Assembly (NCBI GenBank): GCA_009782515.1 | Contig: WRIY01000004.1 | Location: forward strand, 62,001 to 126,000 | Direction of reading: 5' to 3' | Source of the DNA: Eubacteriaceae bacterium | GTDB taxonomy: Bacteria > Bacillota > Clostridia > Eubacteriales > Anaerofustaceae | Length of the DNA: 64,000 nucleotides | Shown: piece by piece, positions 1 to 9,185 of the stretch | Layout: every line of letters begins with the position of its first letter | Numbering within the stretch: position 1 is the first letter of the stretch | Notes under the pieces: model-generated | Database searches by the model: none | Told to the model about the DNA's origin: nothing | What the model saw: the letters and a program-made list of their open reading frames with translations, nothing else | Program-made: the position numbers and the translations under genes

Positions 1-267
1 ACAATACCTATCAAAATAGGCTTAACCCTTAGAGGCGTTGTAGTGCCAATAATCCTTTCAATGGTCAACTTTGATGCAAGCATCGCTCCGGCTGATGCAA
101 CAATGGAGCTAAAGAGGGGCATTGTTATAATGCTCAGATGGCTGCCAGCCATTGGAACTACGATATATTCAATAATTTTGTTCTTTGGATTCAGGATGCT
201 TAACAGAGAAAAAGTTGAGCAAATGCAACTTGAGATCAATGAACGCGAAGCTGCTGCCCAAGCATAG
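1..267 (+). CDS. C-terminal end of an MFS (GPH-type) transporter, partial
   Basis: The frame is open from base 1, so the 5' part of the gene lies outside the window; about 88 residues remain. The fragment has two hydrophobic membrane segments (one ending near the internal Met, one around LPAIGTTIYSIILFFGF) followed by a charged tail (NREKVEQMQLEINERE), which is the usual end of glycoside/pentoside/hexuronide:cation symporter family proteins in Firmicutes. The substrate cannot be read from this fragment. Other major facilitator subfamilies are possible. Confidence 0.55.
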   Translation, partial: TIPIKIGLTLRGVVVPIILSMVNFDASIAPADATMELKRGIVIMLRWLPAIGTTIYSIILFFGFRMLNREKVEQMQLEINEREAAAQA

Positions 268-297
268 CCTAAAGCAGCAATAAACGAACAAAAAAGC

Positions 298-327
298 GCA
301 GGTGCCTATTGGCATCCTGCACTTTTT
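298..327. terminator. Bidirectional rho-independent terminator
   Basis: A nine-pair stem (298-306 with 311-320, one bulge at 315) is followed by a T run on the + strand and preceded by an A run, so it can end both the transporter transcript and the convergent zinc-ribbon gene at 341-862. Confidence 0.8.
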
Positions 328-340
328 ATTTGAACCCTAT

Positions 341-862
341 TTATAGCTTCTGGCCGCAGTTTGAGCAGAACTTGGAGTATGTGGATATCGACAGCCCGCA
401 GTTAGGGCACTTTGCAGCTTCGCTCTTTCGCTGCGGGGCTGCTTCGTCTTTTATTCCGTAAATGCTTTCTATATGCCTAAACACTCTGTCCGGCAGGCTG
501 TATAAATCCAGTGCCCCAAAAGCTGAGAACCCGACCAGCGCTATGCCCAATAGCCCGGTGCTCATCAGTCCAATCACGCCGGCAGCCGCCTTGCTAGCCC
601 ATTTTCCGCTGCCTATCTCAACATGGGCATACTCCCCAAGGCTTACAATGTTGATTTGGACAGCATTGTCAAGCATCACGTATTTTTTCCATTCATCTGC
701 TTTGCGCGCCTGAATGACAAAGCCGCTATCAGTTTCAAAGCTTTGGCAGGCCATGTCTTCCTGATCTGCTAAAAACGCTTCAATGCTCCTGGCCAAAGCT
801 TCGGCGCTGCTTATATCTGTTGTGCTGTATATTCTGGTTTTTGTACCAAACTCCTGTGCCAT
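341..862 (-). CDS. Zinc-ribbon membrane-associated protein of unknown function
   Basis: 173 residues, well-placed SD (aaggag) before the ATG. Residues about 1-100 are soluble and carry no motif I recognise. Residues about 110-135 form a Gly/Ala-rich hydrophobic stretch (two short segments) that could insert in the membrane. The C-terminus is a zinc ribbon with two Cys pairs (CPNCG ... CSNCG). Such C-terminal zinc ribbons are common in Firmicute proteins of unknown role. It is monocistronic and convergent with the preceding transporter. No function is assigned. Confidence 0.75.
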   Translation of the reverse strand: MAQEFGTKTRIYSTTDISSAEALARSIEAFLADQEDMACQSFETDSGFVIQARKADEWKKYVMLDNAVQINIVSLGEYAHVEIGSGKWASKAAAGVIGLMSTGLLGIALVGFSAFGALDLYSLPDRVFRHIESIYGIKDEAAPQRKSEAAKCPNCGLSISTYSKFCSNCGQKL

Positions 863-977
863 TTTGTCTCCTTTGCTCTATTATACAATTTTAGCACCAA
901 ACAGCAAGCCTGCAAAGCGCTTGGCGCGCCTAAAAGGAATATGCACACAATAAAGCGCCTAAAATAGCCAAAAAGCA

Positions 978-1006
978 TTGACAATGAAGCTATTCGGCAA
1001 TAGAAT
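978..1006 (+). promoter_or_regulatory. Sigma-A-type promoter of rplM-rpsI
   Basis: TTGACA at 978-983, 17-nt spacer, TAGAAT at 1001-1006. Transcription would start about 1013, giving a leader of some 70 nt before rplM; the leader contains a possible hairpin (gcgtt/aacgc). Confidence 0.75.
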
Positions 1007-1086
1007 AGGAATGCTGTCATCGCGTTTTGATTAGCCCCAGAACGCAAATGGCTTTTTCTAGTTAAGCAATTTCCAGGAGGGACAAA

Positions 1087-1530
1087 ATGCTGACAAGAAC
1101 TACGGCGACTGCCAAACCAGAGCAAATAAAGCACAACTGGCATGTCATCGATGCTGAAGGAGTGGCATTAGGCCGCTTGGCAAGCGAAGCAGCTTCGCTT
1201 ATCCGCGGCAAGCACAAGCCCTACTTCAGCCCGCATTTAGATACAGGCGACTTTGTAATAGTAATTAATGCTGAAAAAGTAAAGCTTACAGGCGACAAGC
1301 TTAATAAAAAGCTGTACTTCAGGCATACAGGATACCCGGGCGGAGTAAAGCTCACACCTTATAAGGATCTAATGGAAAAAAAGCCAACTTTTGCAGTGGA
1401 AAAGGCTGTAAAAGGCATGCTGCCAAAGAACCGCCTTGGAAGAAAGCTGTTTAAGAAGCTAAAAGTATACGCTGGGCCAACCCACAACCACCAGGCGCAA
1501 ATGCCTGAGCCTTATGTAGTGAAAGGTTAA
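1087..1530 (+). CDS. rplM: 50S ribosomal protein L13
   Basis: 147 residues, about the normal length. It is a primary assembly protein of the large subunit. Recognised by the [16 protein letters not shown] start region, the [10 protein letters not shown] segment and the [14 protein letters not shown] segment, all typical of L13. A strong SD (aggaggg) precedes the ATG. It is followed after 3 nt by rpsI, the usual rplM-rpsI operon, and is driven by the promoter at 978-1006. Confidence 0.97.
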   Translation: MLTRTTATAKPEQIKHNWHVIDAEGVALGRLASEAASLIRGKHKPYFSPHLDTGDFVIVINAEKVKLTGDKLNKKLYFRHTGYPGGVKLTPYKDLMEKKPTFAVEKAVKGMLPKNRLGRKLFKKLKVYAGPTHNHQAQMPEPYVVKG

Positions 1531-1533
1531 GAC

Positions 1534-1923
1534 ATGACCAACCAAATATTAGCCACAGGAAGAAGAAAAAAAGCTGTTGCACGAGTGCTGCTTAGGCCGG
1601 GCAGCGGCAAATTCACAGTAAATAAGCGCGAGCTAAGGGAATACTTCCCTCTGGAAACGCTCGTTATTATATCCATGCAGCCTATGGAGCTGACAAACAC
1701 AGCTGAAAAGTATGATGTATCAGTGAATGTATATGGCGGCGGCTATACAGGCCAAGCCGGAGCAATTAAGCACGGCCTGGCAAGGGCTTTAATTGAAGCT
1801 GAGCCCAACCTGAGGCCGGAGCTCAAGAAAGCCGGCTACCTAACCCGCGATCCAAGAATGACGGAGCGCAAAAAGTACGGCCTTAAGAAAGCAAGGAGAG
1901 CGCCACAATTTTCAAAGCGCTAA
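1534..1923 (+). CDS. rpsI: 30S ribosomal protein S9
   Basis: 129 residues, full length. The N-terminus [11 protein letters not shown], the [19 protein letters not shown] segment and the C-terminal [17 protein letters not shown] tail, whose last Lys-Arg reaches the P-site tRNA, are diagnostic of S9. It is translated from the same message as rplM with only a weak SD of its own, so translational coupling to rplM is likely. A terminator follows immediately. Confidence 0.97.
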   Translation: MTNQILATGRRKKAVARVLLRPGSGKFTVNKRELREYFPLETLVIISMQPMELTNTAEKYDVSVNVYGGGYTGQAGAIKHGLARALIEAEPNLRPELKKAGYLTRDPRMTERKKYGLKKARRAPQFSKR

Positions 1924-1945
1924 GCGAATTTTATACGGGCTTTGC

Positions 1946-1971
1946 GGGGGGAGCAATCCCTCCCTTTTTTT
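1946..1971 (+). terminator. Rho-independent terminator of rplM-rpsI
   Basis: Seven-pair G/C stem (1946-1952 with 1957-1963), GCAA tetraloop, then a run of seven T. Confidence 0.9.
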
Positions 1972-2092
1972 ATGCCATATGGCTCAAATCTTCTTTTATC
2001 TGCATAAAACATCACGGATTCCCGCTTAAATACTGGCATATTTGCCAAAGATTTGGTATCATTTATCTAAACATCAATTAACGGAGCAGTAG

Positions 2093-2881
2093 ATGCCTGA
2101 TAAGAAGATTGTAAGCAGCGAAGTAACATCACTGCTTCTTGAGCTGTTTTTTCCCTTTTGCATGTCAGCAAACCTTGACGAAAACCATTATGATGTTATA
2201 AACGGCGCTTCTTTTTTTACAAGCGGCGTGAGCGAAAGCGGCAATTACGAGGTTTTTTTAGAGAAGGTTGCCTCCGCCATTCATCCTGAATACCGGGGCC
2301 ACTTTATAGGAATGTATGCAAGAGAGAGCCTGTATACCTCAATTGCCCGCCAGGAGAAGAGCCTAAGCCTTGACTGCACTCTGTTTGGCCATGACGAAGT
2401 CTACCACTGGATAAGAGTAAGCTTAGTGTTCATCAACCCGAAAGAGCGCAACAGCGTTCAGTTTGCCATGTTTATCAGAGCAATTGACGATGAAAAGCGC
2501 CAGGAATTCGAAGCAGCCAACCTTAAAAAAGTGTTTGAAATGCTTATTGGCGAGTCTTTTGAGTACATTGCGCTTATCAATACTACCAGCGGCATATACG
2601 AAATGATTGCGCGCTCCTCTACAGGGGTTCATAGCAGCCTTCCTCTTTTGGGCGATTATATGGGCATTTCTGAAATGATCGCTGAGCTGATTCCAAAGGG
2701 GCCGATGCGCAATAGCTTTATGCAAAAAGCGAATATAAGCGATCTGCTTAAGGCTATAAAAAGCCCGTCTGATGTATACCGCTTTAGCTACAAAATCAAA
2801 GGCGACGATGCATACGAGATAAGCTATAGGCAGTTTAACGCCGAAAAAACACAGCTGTTGATGTCAATATGCATGAAATAA
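2093..2881 (+). CDS. PAS-like sensory-type protein without visible output domain
   Basis: 262 residues, cytoplasmic. Residues about 60-135 contain a pattern typical of the second half of PAS domains attached to bacterial GGDEF proteins (IHPEYR, then GHDEVYHWIRVSLVFI), and residues about 140-260 look like a second, more diverged PAS-like unit (FEYIALINTTSGIYEMIAR). No GGDEF, EAL, kinase or helix-turn-helix follows, so the protein ends where an output domain would usually start. It may be a stand-alone sensor or a remnant. It is followed 9 nt later by the zinc-ribbon/TPR protein, so the two are probably co-transcribed. Confidence 0.55.
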   Translation: MPDKKIVSSEVTSLLLELFFPFCMSANLDENHYDVINGASFFTSGVSESGNYEVFLEKVASAIHPEYRGHFIGMYARESLYTSIARQEKSLSLDCTLFGHDEVYHWIRVSLVFINPKERNSVQFAMFIRAIDDEKRQEFEAANLKKVFEMLIGESFEYIALINTTSGIYEMIARSSTGVHSSLPLLGDYMGISEMIAELIPKGPMRNSFMQKANISDLLKAIKSPSDVYRFSYKIKGDDAYEISYRQFNAEKTQLLMSICMK

Positions 2882-2890
2882 GGTGATTTT

Positions 2891-4096
2891 TTGAAGTGTA
2901 TTGAGTGCGGGGCAACTATTGAAAGAGATGATGTATTCTGTCCGGAATGCGGCATCCTAATAGAATGGAAAAGGGTTGACTTGCCTGAAGTCCCCCGCAA
3001 ACGAAGCAAGAAGGCAGCAGCTATGTTTGCTATGCTGCTATTAATTGCTGTATCTTCAATCGCTATTTATATATATTTCGCAAAAGGCAAAATCGAAGCT
3101 TATGATTCATATATGCGCCTGGCAAACATGGGCATGTATGATGAAGCAGCTGACGGCTTTAAATCGCTTGGCAGGTTCAGGGACTCAAGCGAGCAGGCTT
3201 TGCGGTGCGAAGAAGGAATTATATATAACAGCGCTGCCCTGAAATACGAGTCAGGCGATATTGAGGGGGCATATGAGGATTTTAAGCGCGTTGAAAGCTT
3301 TAAGGACTCAAAAACATACCTTGACTCAATCGATTACGCTGCGGCAGAGGAGCTGGAAGCAAACGGGGAGCTAGTGAAAGCCCAAGCGGCCTACAGCGCC
3401 CTTGGCAGCTACAGGGACAGCCCATCGCGCTCTGAATCGCTTGTTGCTGCTATTGAAAAGCATAATAGCGAAAGCTACAGCAAAGCGAGCGAAGACATGG
3501 CAAGCGGCCGCTACAGCGATGCTGCAGCAATATTGGCTTCTCTTGGCGGCTATAAAGACTCCGTGGAATTATTGGAGCAAGCGCAAAATGGCATTGAATA
3601 TGAAAGAGCCCTTACGCTTTTTAATAACGGCCTATATTATTCAGCGCGCACAGCGTTTCGTGCCCTTGGCGCGTTTAAGGACTCAGAAGCCCAGGCGCAA
3701 AGCTGCTTGCGCACTGTGCCAAGCACCAGCGAAATATTCAGAGGCGACTACAGATCGCAAGGCTACTGCCAATTAAAGCTATTACTGCCCGGCAGTGTTA
3801 GCTGCAACTGCTTTGTAAAGGTATACAGCGAAGGCCAAAACCTTATATCAGGCGTTTTTTTAAGGGTAGGGGAGGAATGCACAATATCACTGCCTCCGGG
3901 CAAGTATGAAATAAAGGTAGGCTATGGCAGCGACTGGTACGGCATAAACGAAGCTTTCGGACAGGACGGATCATATGTAATATTGCTTAACAGCGGAGCA
4001 AGGCAGGTAAGCCTGGACAATGGCAAGCTTTATACGATATCGCTGTTTACCCAAGGCGAGCTCTCATCGATTTCAGAAAACATGAGCCTGTTCTAG
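2891..4096 (+). CDS. Zinc-ribbon, single-TM protein with TPR-like repeats
   Basis: 401 residues, TTG start with SD aaggtga directly upstream. Order: zinc ribbon (residues about 3-20, CIECG ... CPECG), basic linker (KRSKK), one transmembrane helix (about 40-62), then about five helical repeats of the form A..LF..G.YxxA...F..LG.FKDS (about 70-275), and a C-terminal beta-rich domain (about 285-401). The KDS-containing repeat is common in Firmicute membrane-anchored proteins with TPR-like solenoids. The ribbon would be cytoplasmic and the repeats extracellular if the single helix spans the membrane. Function unknown. Confidence 0.7.
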   Translation: MKCIECGATIERDDVFCPECGILIEWKRVDLPEVPRKRSKKAAAMFAMLLLIAVSSIAIYIYFAKGKIEAYDSYMRLANMGMYDEAADGFKSLGRFRDSSEQALRCEEGIIYNSAALKYESGDIEGAYEDFKRVESFKDSKTYLDSIDYAAAEELEANGELVKAQAAYSALGSYRDSPSRSESLVAAIEKHNSESYSKASEDMASGRYSDAAAILASLGGYKDSVELLEQAQNGIEYERALTLFNNGLYYSARTAFRALGAFKDSEAQAQSCLRTVPSTSEIFRGDYRSQGYCQLKLLLPGSVSCNCFVKVYSEGQNLISGVFLRVGEECTISLPPGKYEIKVGYGSDWYGINEAFGQDGSYVILLNSGARQVSLDNGKLYTISLFTQGELSSISENMSLF

Positions 4097-4182
4097 GCTT
4101 TTGCAGACAGTTTGGCAAGAATTTGAATGCCATTTATGCAACTATTTGCGTAAGTGGCTATTATTTTTAATGGCAGAGGCAT

Positions 4183-5022
4183 ATGAAAAATTCGAAAACT
4201 CTTTTTATTGCTGATCTTGACGGAACACTGCTTGGCAACGGGGCTGAACTGTCGGAGTACTCAAAAGCCTCCCTAAATGAGATGATAGGGCAGGGGCTTT
4301 ATATTTCAGCCGCTACAGCCAGGACATATGCGACAGCCGCAAAGATCGTAAGTGAAGTAAACTGGAATGTCCCTTTGGCACTGTTTAACGGGGCGCTTAT
4401 CTATGATATGGGCCGCAGCCAGAGCGCATTAATACATGAAATAAATGAAATAGCGATCAAAGCCGTTCTGAAAGTGCTAAAAAAGCATAGCGCATCAGGG
4501 ATTCTGTACAAATTTGAAAACAATGCGCAGATATCATACTATGAAACGCTTGGCAGCAGCGCAGTCAGGCAATTTATTGCGTACAGAAATGCCAGATACA
4601 ATAAAGAATTTATAAAGGCAAACAGCTTTCAGGCCATTGTGCCAAAATGCATTGCCTGCTTTGCTGTACTGGGCCAATATGATGAGATAGTGGCTGTACA
4701 AAGCGATCTCTTGAGTGTTGCTGATATTAGCGCGATTGCATATAAAGAGCGCTATATCGAAAGTGTTTGGTGCCTGGAAATTTATAGCGAACAATCATCA
4801 AAGCAAAATGCAATAAATTGGCTTCGAGAGCAATACGGATTTGGCTGTGTCGTTGGCTTTGGGGACAGCGCTAATGACTTGCCTATGCTTAAGGCGTGTG
4901 ATGTGCGCGTTGCAGTAGGAAATGCAGATCCCGAGCTTAAGCGGGCTGCACATTATATTTGCGAAACTAATGAGCGCGATGGCGTTGTTCGCTGGATTAG
5001 CTCATATACAAAAAATATATAA
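4183..5022 (+). CDS. HAD-superfamily hydrolase, Cof-type (IIB)
   Basis: 279 residues. Motif I is DLDGTLL (residues about 11-17), motif II the SAATART segment, motif IV GFGDSANDLPMLKACD near 225-240, followed by the usual VAVGNADPELKRAAHYICETNERDGV end of Cof proteins. Cof-family enzymes dephosphorylate small phosphometabolites such as sugar phosphates or FMN; substrate specificity lies in the cap (about 85-190) and cannot be read here. Monocistronic, ended by a bidirectional terminator. Confidence 0.88.
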   Translation: MKNSKTLFIADLDGTLLGNGAELSEYSKASLNEMIGQGLYISAATARTYATAAKIVSEVNWNVPLALFNGALIYDMGRSQSALIHEINEIAIKAVLKVLKKHSASGILYKFENNAQISYYETLGSSAVRQFIAYRNARYNKEFIKANSFQAIVPKCIACFAVLGQYDEIVAVQSDLLSVADISAIAYKERYIESVWCLEIYSEQSSKQNAINWLREQYGFGCVVGFGDSANDLPMLKACDVRVAVGNADPELKRAAHYICETNERDGVVRWISSYTKNI

Positions 5023-5073
5023 TGGCGCTCCAGCCTCTTGCCGATGCGCATGTTTAAGGCTTTCTTTACGAAA

Positions 5074-5106
5074 AAGCGATGCAGCTATATCTGCACCGCT
5101 TTTTTT
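5074..5106. terminator. Bidirectional terminator between HAD gene and UROD-type genes
   Basis: Eleven-position stem with one mismatch (5074-5084 with 5091-5101), six-base loop, T run on the + side and A run on the other side. It lies between the convergent genes. Confidence 0.85.
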
Positions 5107-5141
5107 AAGCCAAGCGAAATTAAGGGTATCGGCTATGGCAT

Positions 5142-6137
5142 TTAGTAGTACTTATATTTATTCTTCTCGTACTCGTCTGTTATCCAGCCATTGCGCTTTT
5201 GGACTTCAGGATTGTCCATAGCTCCAAGGATGTTTCCACCGAAAGCAAAGCCGCCATTTGGCGCAAGGGTATCAAGGGCTTTCTTGACTTCAGCGCGAAC
5301 CTCTTCCTCAGTTGTCTCAGGCCATGAAACGTAGCCATTGCTCTCAAAGCCGCCGCATATTGCCAGCTTCCTGCCAAACCTTTCCTTTACAGCTGGCAGA
5401 TCGTTAAACTTTGGCTGGGCTGGATTCCAGGAGTTAAACCCCATATCTACAATATGAGGCAAAAAGCTCTGGAATGCACCGCAGTTGTGGTGCTCGGCAT
5501 ATAAGCCTGCTTCTTTGTACAGCTTCGTTTGGGCGCGCCACATAGGCTCAAAAATATCAAGGAACACTTCTTCAGAAATGAACGTGTCGCGTTCATGGGC
5601 TATGTCATCGCCCATATGAAAGACGTCAGGCTTGAAGAACTCAATGAACTTTCTGCCCAGCTCGAGATTGAGCTCCAGGATAAAGTTGAGCAGCTCTTTT
5701 ACTTCCTCTGGCTCTTCCATAATGGCAATCAAAGCGTTGTTGAAGCCCATGAAATATGTAAGAATCATGAAGTAGCCGTTGCCAACGCTGGCTCCGCCAA
5801 ATTTCATTAAGTCTGGATCACGGTTGTCAAGTACTGCTTTAGCGCTCATTTCCCAGTTAATCTCATCAAGAACTTTTGGCCTTTTTATAATGTCACGCCA
5901 TTTTCTTATGTCTTCAAGCAAGAACTCTCCTGGTTTTGGTATAGGGCCGCTATTCGGCTCAACGATCATGGGAACGCCGAATATATCGCTGAATTCCAGG
6001 ATTCCTGGCTCTGGGAAGATAAAGAGATCCCGTGGGCCTACAGTGCAAGCGAAGCCCATTGTTCTTGGAACAAATTCAGGAACGTCGCCAGCAAGCATGC
6101 GCAGGTAGTTTTCTTTGTCTGTTAGATGGGCTGCCAT
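5142..6137 (-). CDS. Uroporphyrinogen decarboxylase-family protein (methyltransferase type), copy 2
   Basis: 331 residues. The family includes heme-pathway HemE but also corrinoid:coenzyme and substrate:corrinoid methyltransferases (MtaA/MtbA and relatives of acetogens). Catalytic-type HemE motifs for porphyrin binding near the N-terminus are not evident; the C-terminal half has HHNCGAFQSF and AICGGFES, where His/Cys/Glu could form the zinc site used by methyltransferases of this superfamily. It lies 123 nt downstream of a close paralogue at 6261-7259; most residues from about 40 to 300 are identical by eye. A role in moving methyl groups to or from a corrinoid is an inference from the corrinoid genes elsewhere in the window. 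Confidence 0.75.
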   Translation of the reverse strand: MAAHLTDKENYLRMLAGDVPEFVPRTMGFACTVGPRDLFIFPEPGILEFSDIFGVPMIVEPNSGPIPKPGEFLLEDIRKWRDIIKRPKVLDEINWEMSAKAVLDNRDPDLMKFGGASVGNGYFMILTYFMGFNNALIAIMEEPEEVKELLNFILELNLELGRKFIEFFKPDVFHMGDDIAHERDTFISEEVFLDIFEPMWRAQTKLYKEAGLYAEHHNCGAFQSFLPHIVDMGFNSWNPAQPKFNDLPAVKERFGRKLAICGGFESNGYVSWPETTEEEVRAEVKKALDTLAPNGGFAFGGNILGAMDNPEVQKRNGWITDEYEKNKYKYY

Positions 6138-6260
6138 GTTATATTCTCCTATAGTTTAATCGAGCACTCGTTATGCCAATAGCTGCCGTTTGCGCGAGAA
6201 ACAGCAGCTTGGCATTTCAACAGCTTGCAGCAAAAGCTAACCCCAAGTGAGGCTAGCTTT

Positions 6261-7259
6261 TTAGCTGTAATATTTATATTTATTCTTCTCGTACTCTTCG
6301 TTTATCCAAACATTCCTTTGCTTAGCGTCTTCATTGTCAGGGCCGCCCATGATGAAGCCGCCAAATGCAAAACCTCCGCCTGGGGCAAGCTCGTCCATTA
6401 CGCGATTGACTTCGGCGCGAACTTCCTCTTCAGAAGTCTCTGGCCATGAAACAAACCCATTGCTTTCAATGCCGCCGCAAATAGTAAGCTTGTTGCCATA
6501 TTTTCTTTTTACTGCAGGAAGGTCGTTATATGTCGGCTGTGCCGGGTTCCATGCATTAAAGCCCATGTTAACAATATGATCGCAAAAGCTTTGGAAAGCT
6601 CCGCAGTTGTGGTGCTCTGCCAAAATCCCTTCGTCTTTGTATATTTTAGTCTGCGCTCTCCACATTGGCTCGAAGATATCGAGGAACACTGCTTCTGAAA
6701 CGAAAGTTCCACGCTCATGAGCTATATCATCTCCCATATGAAAGACATCAGGCTTAAAATACTCAATGAACTTTCTGCCTAGCTCCAGATTGAGTTCCAG
6801 GATAAAGTTGAGCAGCTCTTTTACTTCCTCAGGCTCTTCCATTATGGCGATTAGGGCGTTGTTGAAGCCCATGAAATATGTGAGCATCATGAAGTAGCCA
6901 TTTCCTACGCCTGCCCCGCCAATCTTAATCCATTCAGGATCTCTGTTGTCAAGAGCCTCTTTTGAGCTCATTTCCCAATTTATTTCATCTAAAACTTTTG
7001 GCCTTTTTATTATGTCGCGCCATTTGCGGATATCTTCCAAGATAAATTCGCCTGGCTTGGGGATGGGGCCGCTGTTTGGCTCAACGATCATTGGAACTCC
7101 AAACATATCGCTGAATTCCAGTACGCCTGGCTCCGGAAAGACACGAAGGCCGGGTATGCCAATTCCACGCTGGAAAGCCAGCATTGTCGGCACGTACTCT
7201 GGCGTGCCGCCAGATAGCGTGCGCATGTAGTTTTCTTTTTCGGTAAGATGTGCTGCCAT
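6261..7259 (-). CDS. Uroporphyrinogen decarboxylase-family protein (methyltransferase type), copy 1
   Basis: 332 residues, same family and same start (MAAHLT.KENY) as its downstream neighbour. The N-terminal 45 residues and the segment around the GGG FAFGG loop differ most between the copies, while the central part (PNSGPIPKPGEF, GYFMMLTYFMGFNNALIA, HMGDDIAHER) is nearly unchanged. Many third positions differ between the copies, so the central similarity is held at protein level. It is the promoter-proximal gene of the pair and has an SD (aaggag) upstream. Substrate not known. Confidence 0.75.
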   Translation of the reverse strand: MAAHLTEKENYMRTLSGGTPEYVPTMLAFQRGIGIPGLRVFPEPGVLEFSDMFGVPMIVEPNSGPIPKPGEFILEDIRKWRDIIKRPKVLDEINWEMSSKEALDNRDPEWIKIGGAGVGNGYFMMLTYFMGFNNALIAIMEEPEEVKELLNFILELNLELGRKFIEYFKPDVFHMGDDIAHERGTFVSEAVFLDIFEPMWRAQTKIYKDEGILAEHHNCGAFQSFCDHIVNMGFNAWNPAQPTYNDLPAVKRKYGNKLTICGGIESNGFVSWPETSEEEVRAEVNRVMDELAPGGGFAFGGFIMGGPDNEDAKQRNVWINEEYEKNKYKYYS

Positions 7260-7584
7260 TGCTTATTCTCCTTTGTTGATTAGTGTAGCCGATCATGCAT
7301 AAAAATGCATGCGGCATAGAGAGAGATCTTTTTGAAAGTTATTTTTTATATTATAACATATATTTAAGATTTTTTTCCTTTTTGCAATCTCCCCCGCCAA
7401 TAAATGATATTTCGCGAGTGCACATATATTATCTGCGTTTCATGCAAAAGATTGGCATGCATAAAGCGAATCAACAGCATCTCAAGCGCAGCCTAATTTT
7501 ATAAAAAGCAATTGCGCTCTCTTCAGCATAATTGCTTGCCCACTGCATATAGATTAATTAGCATGATCAGGAGGTGATATGCCT
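7260..7584. other. Divergent intergenic region
   Basis: Separates the minus-strand UROD-type pair from the plus-strand SPOCS-LysM gene. It is AT-rich with an inverted repeat atgcat/atgcat near 7294-7309 and a TA-rich stretch at 7340-7370 that could hold the minus-strand promoter. No open frame or structured RNA was convincing. Confidence 0.4.
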
Positions 7585-9105
7585 ATGGCATTGGATCTGA
7601 TAAAGAATTCAGTAGCCCTAAGCGGCGAAGGCGAGTCGATAGTTGGAGAAATAACAGTTTCTGAGACAATCCGCTTAAGCGACAACATGTCTTCAATAAG
7701 AAAGGTCCTATATTCTGATGAAGACATACTAATTCGTTCTAATGAATCTTTTCTCGGCGGCATCGCCATAAAAGGTGATATATACTCTACTGTTTTGTAC
7801 ATGGGTGATAATGATAAAATCGATTCAGTCAAGGCAGTCCTCCCTTTCGAGTATATAACTGACTCAACAATCCAGAACAGTGGCGCTGTTGTTATCAAGT
7901 GCGCAATCACACGCTCTGAGATACTCCCGATGAAACAGAGGCGAATGGATATCAATTATGTCGTCTCAATTAAGGGTTTCTGCACCGATGAGATTGATTA
8001 TGCCCCTCTAGCCAGCATCGAAGGCGCAGAAGGCATGAACTATCTGCGCGAAGAAAACCAATCGACCCTTATTCGCACAAAGCTCGCAGAAAAAGAATTG
8101 GAGCACAGCTTCAAGATAGGCCAGCAAAGGCCCGGCAAGATCATATACACCGGAGCCAACCTCACAGAGCTTACAAGCAACACATCCCCTTCAGGCATCC
8201 TTATAAACGGCATGGTGAACTTAAGCGTTATCTACACTACATACGATGAAGATGATATCGCAATATACCATACCTATAACGATTCTATAGCGCTTAACCA
8301 ATTTATTGAGACAGATTACGGAACCTCATTTAGCTCCTTTGAAACCCTGCCATATATATCAATGAACGATGCAGTATTTATTACAAACGAAGCAGGCGAG
8401 GTGGAGGTATCTGCAAGTGGCTCTATTGTTACAAACATTGTGCTTATCAAAGAGGTCTTTTACCCTGTCGTAAGCGATCTTTTCAGCACAGCATATGACA
8501 TAAGCCTTTCAGGGGAAAAGGTAATACTAAGCAGGCTGAACGATGTCAGAAAAGTCAAGAGCAATGTTGTAGCCTCAGCAGGCTTCAAGCCTAGCGGGAT
8601 AAACAGGATAGCAGCAGGCAAAGCGAGCGCTAACGCCAACCTTGCAGTAGACAGCGATGCGATCGGCGTCTATGGCGAGTTCAAAGCGCAAGCGCTAATT
8701 CTTAGAAGCGTCGCCGGCGAAGCAGATACAGTGGACTGCAAGACAGACTACGCTTTTGATTTTGACGGAAATCCGGATTCGCGCTACTTTGCCCATACAA
8801 TGATCGACTCTATAACTTACGATATCAATGGTGAAGACCTGGTAATAAGAGCAGATCTAATAACCTATATTTTCGAGCTCGAAGAGGAAGAGGCAGAGCA
8901 GCCTGTAAGCGCAAGCGTTGCAGAGTATACAGCCGAAGACGATAACTTCGTCACAGTTAAAGTCCGCTTCCTTAGCGATGCTGACAGCCTATGGGCTATT
9001 GCCAAGGAGAACAGGGTTAGCATTGAGCAAATCCTTGCGGAAAACAACATGGAAACAGAGCAGTCAATCAAGGCTAACCAGCCTATAGTAATACGAAATT
9101 ATTAG
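7585..9105 (+). CDS. SPOCS (DUF3794)-LysM protein, SipL-like
   Basis: About 506 residues. Contains three SPOCS/DUF3794-type segments (about 1-140, 160-290 and 300-430) and a C-terminal LysM domain (about 460-506, SLWAIAKENRVSIEQILAENN). In Clostridia this architecture is SipL, which binds the coat scaffold SpoIVA during spore engulfment; SafA/SpoVID-like roles are related. The start at 7585 is preferred over the ATG at 7579 because the SD aggaggtgat ends at 7578 and would leave no spacing for the earlier ATG. Monocistronic. It is the only sporulation-linked gene in the window. Confidence 0.82.
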   Translation: MALDLIKNSVALSGEGESIVGEITVSETIRLSDNMSSIRKVLYSDEDILIRSNESFLGGIAIKGDIYSTVLYMGDNDKIDSVKAVLPFEYITDSTIQNSGAVVIKCAITRSEILPMKQRRMDINYVVSIKGFCTDEIDYAPLASIEGAEGMNYLREENQSTLIRTKLAEKELEHSFKIGQQRPGKIIYTGANLTELTSNTSPSGILINGMVNLSVIYTTYDEDDIAIYHTYNDSIALNQFIETDYGTSFSSFETLPYISMNDAVFITNEAGEVEVSASGSIVTNIVLIKEVFYPVVSDLFSTAYDISLSGEKVILSRLNDVRKVKSNVVASAGFKPSGINRIAAGKASANANLAVDSDAIGVYGEFKAQALILRSVAGEADTVDCKTDYAFDFDGNPDSRYFAHTMIDSITYDINGEDLVIRADLITYIFELEEEEAEQPVSASVAEYTAEDDNFVTVKVRFLSDADSLWAIAKENRVSIEQILAENNMETEQSIKANQPIVIRNY

Positions 9106-9121
9106 CTCGGCCAGCACATGA

Positions 9122-9150
9122 AGCCAGGCAGCCTATCTGCCTGGCTTTGT
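9122..9150 (+). terminator. Rho-independent terminator after the SPOCS-LysM gene
   Basis: Ten-pair perfect stem (9122-9131 with 9137-9146), five-base loop, followed by tttgtattgttt. Confidence 0.85.
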
Positions 9151-9185
9151 ATTGTTTGGCTATTATTATTTAACTTGCGTTAAAT

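Noticed and set aside
811-1143. Minus-strand frame across the rplM promoter
   Set aside because: Overlaps the start of rplM and the promoter; no family features.
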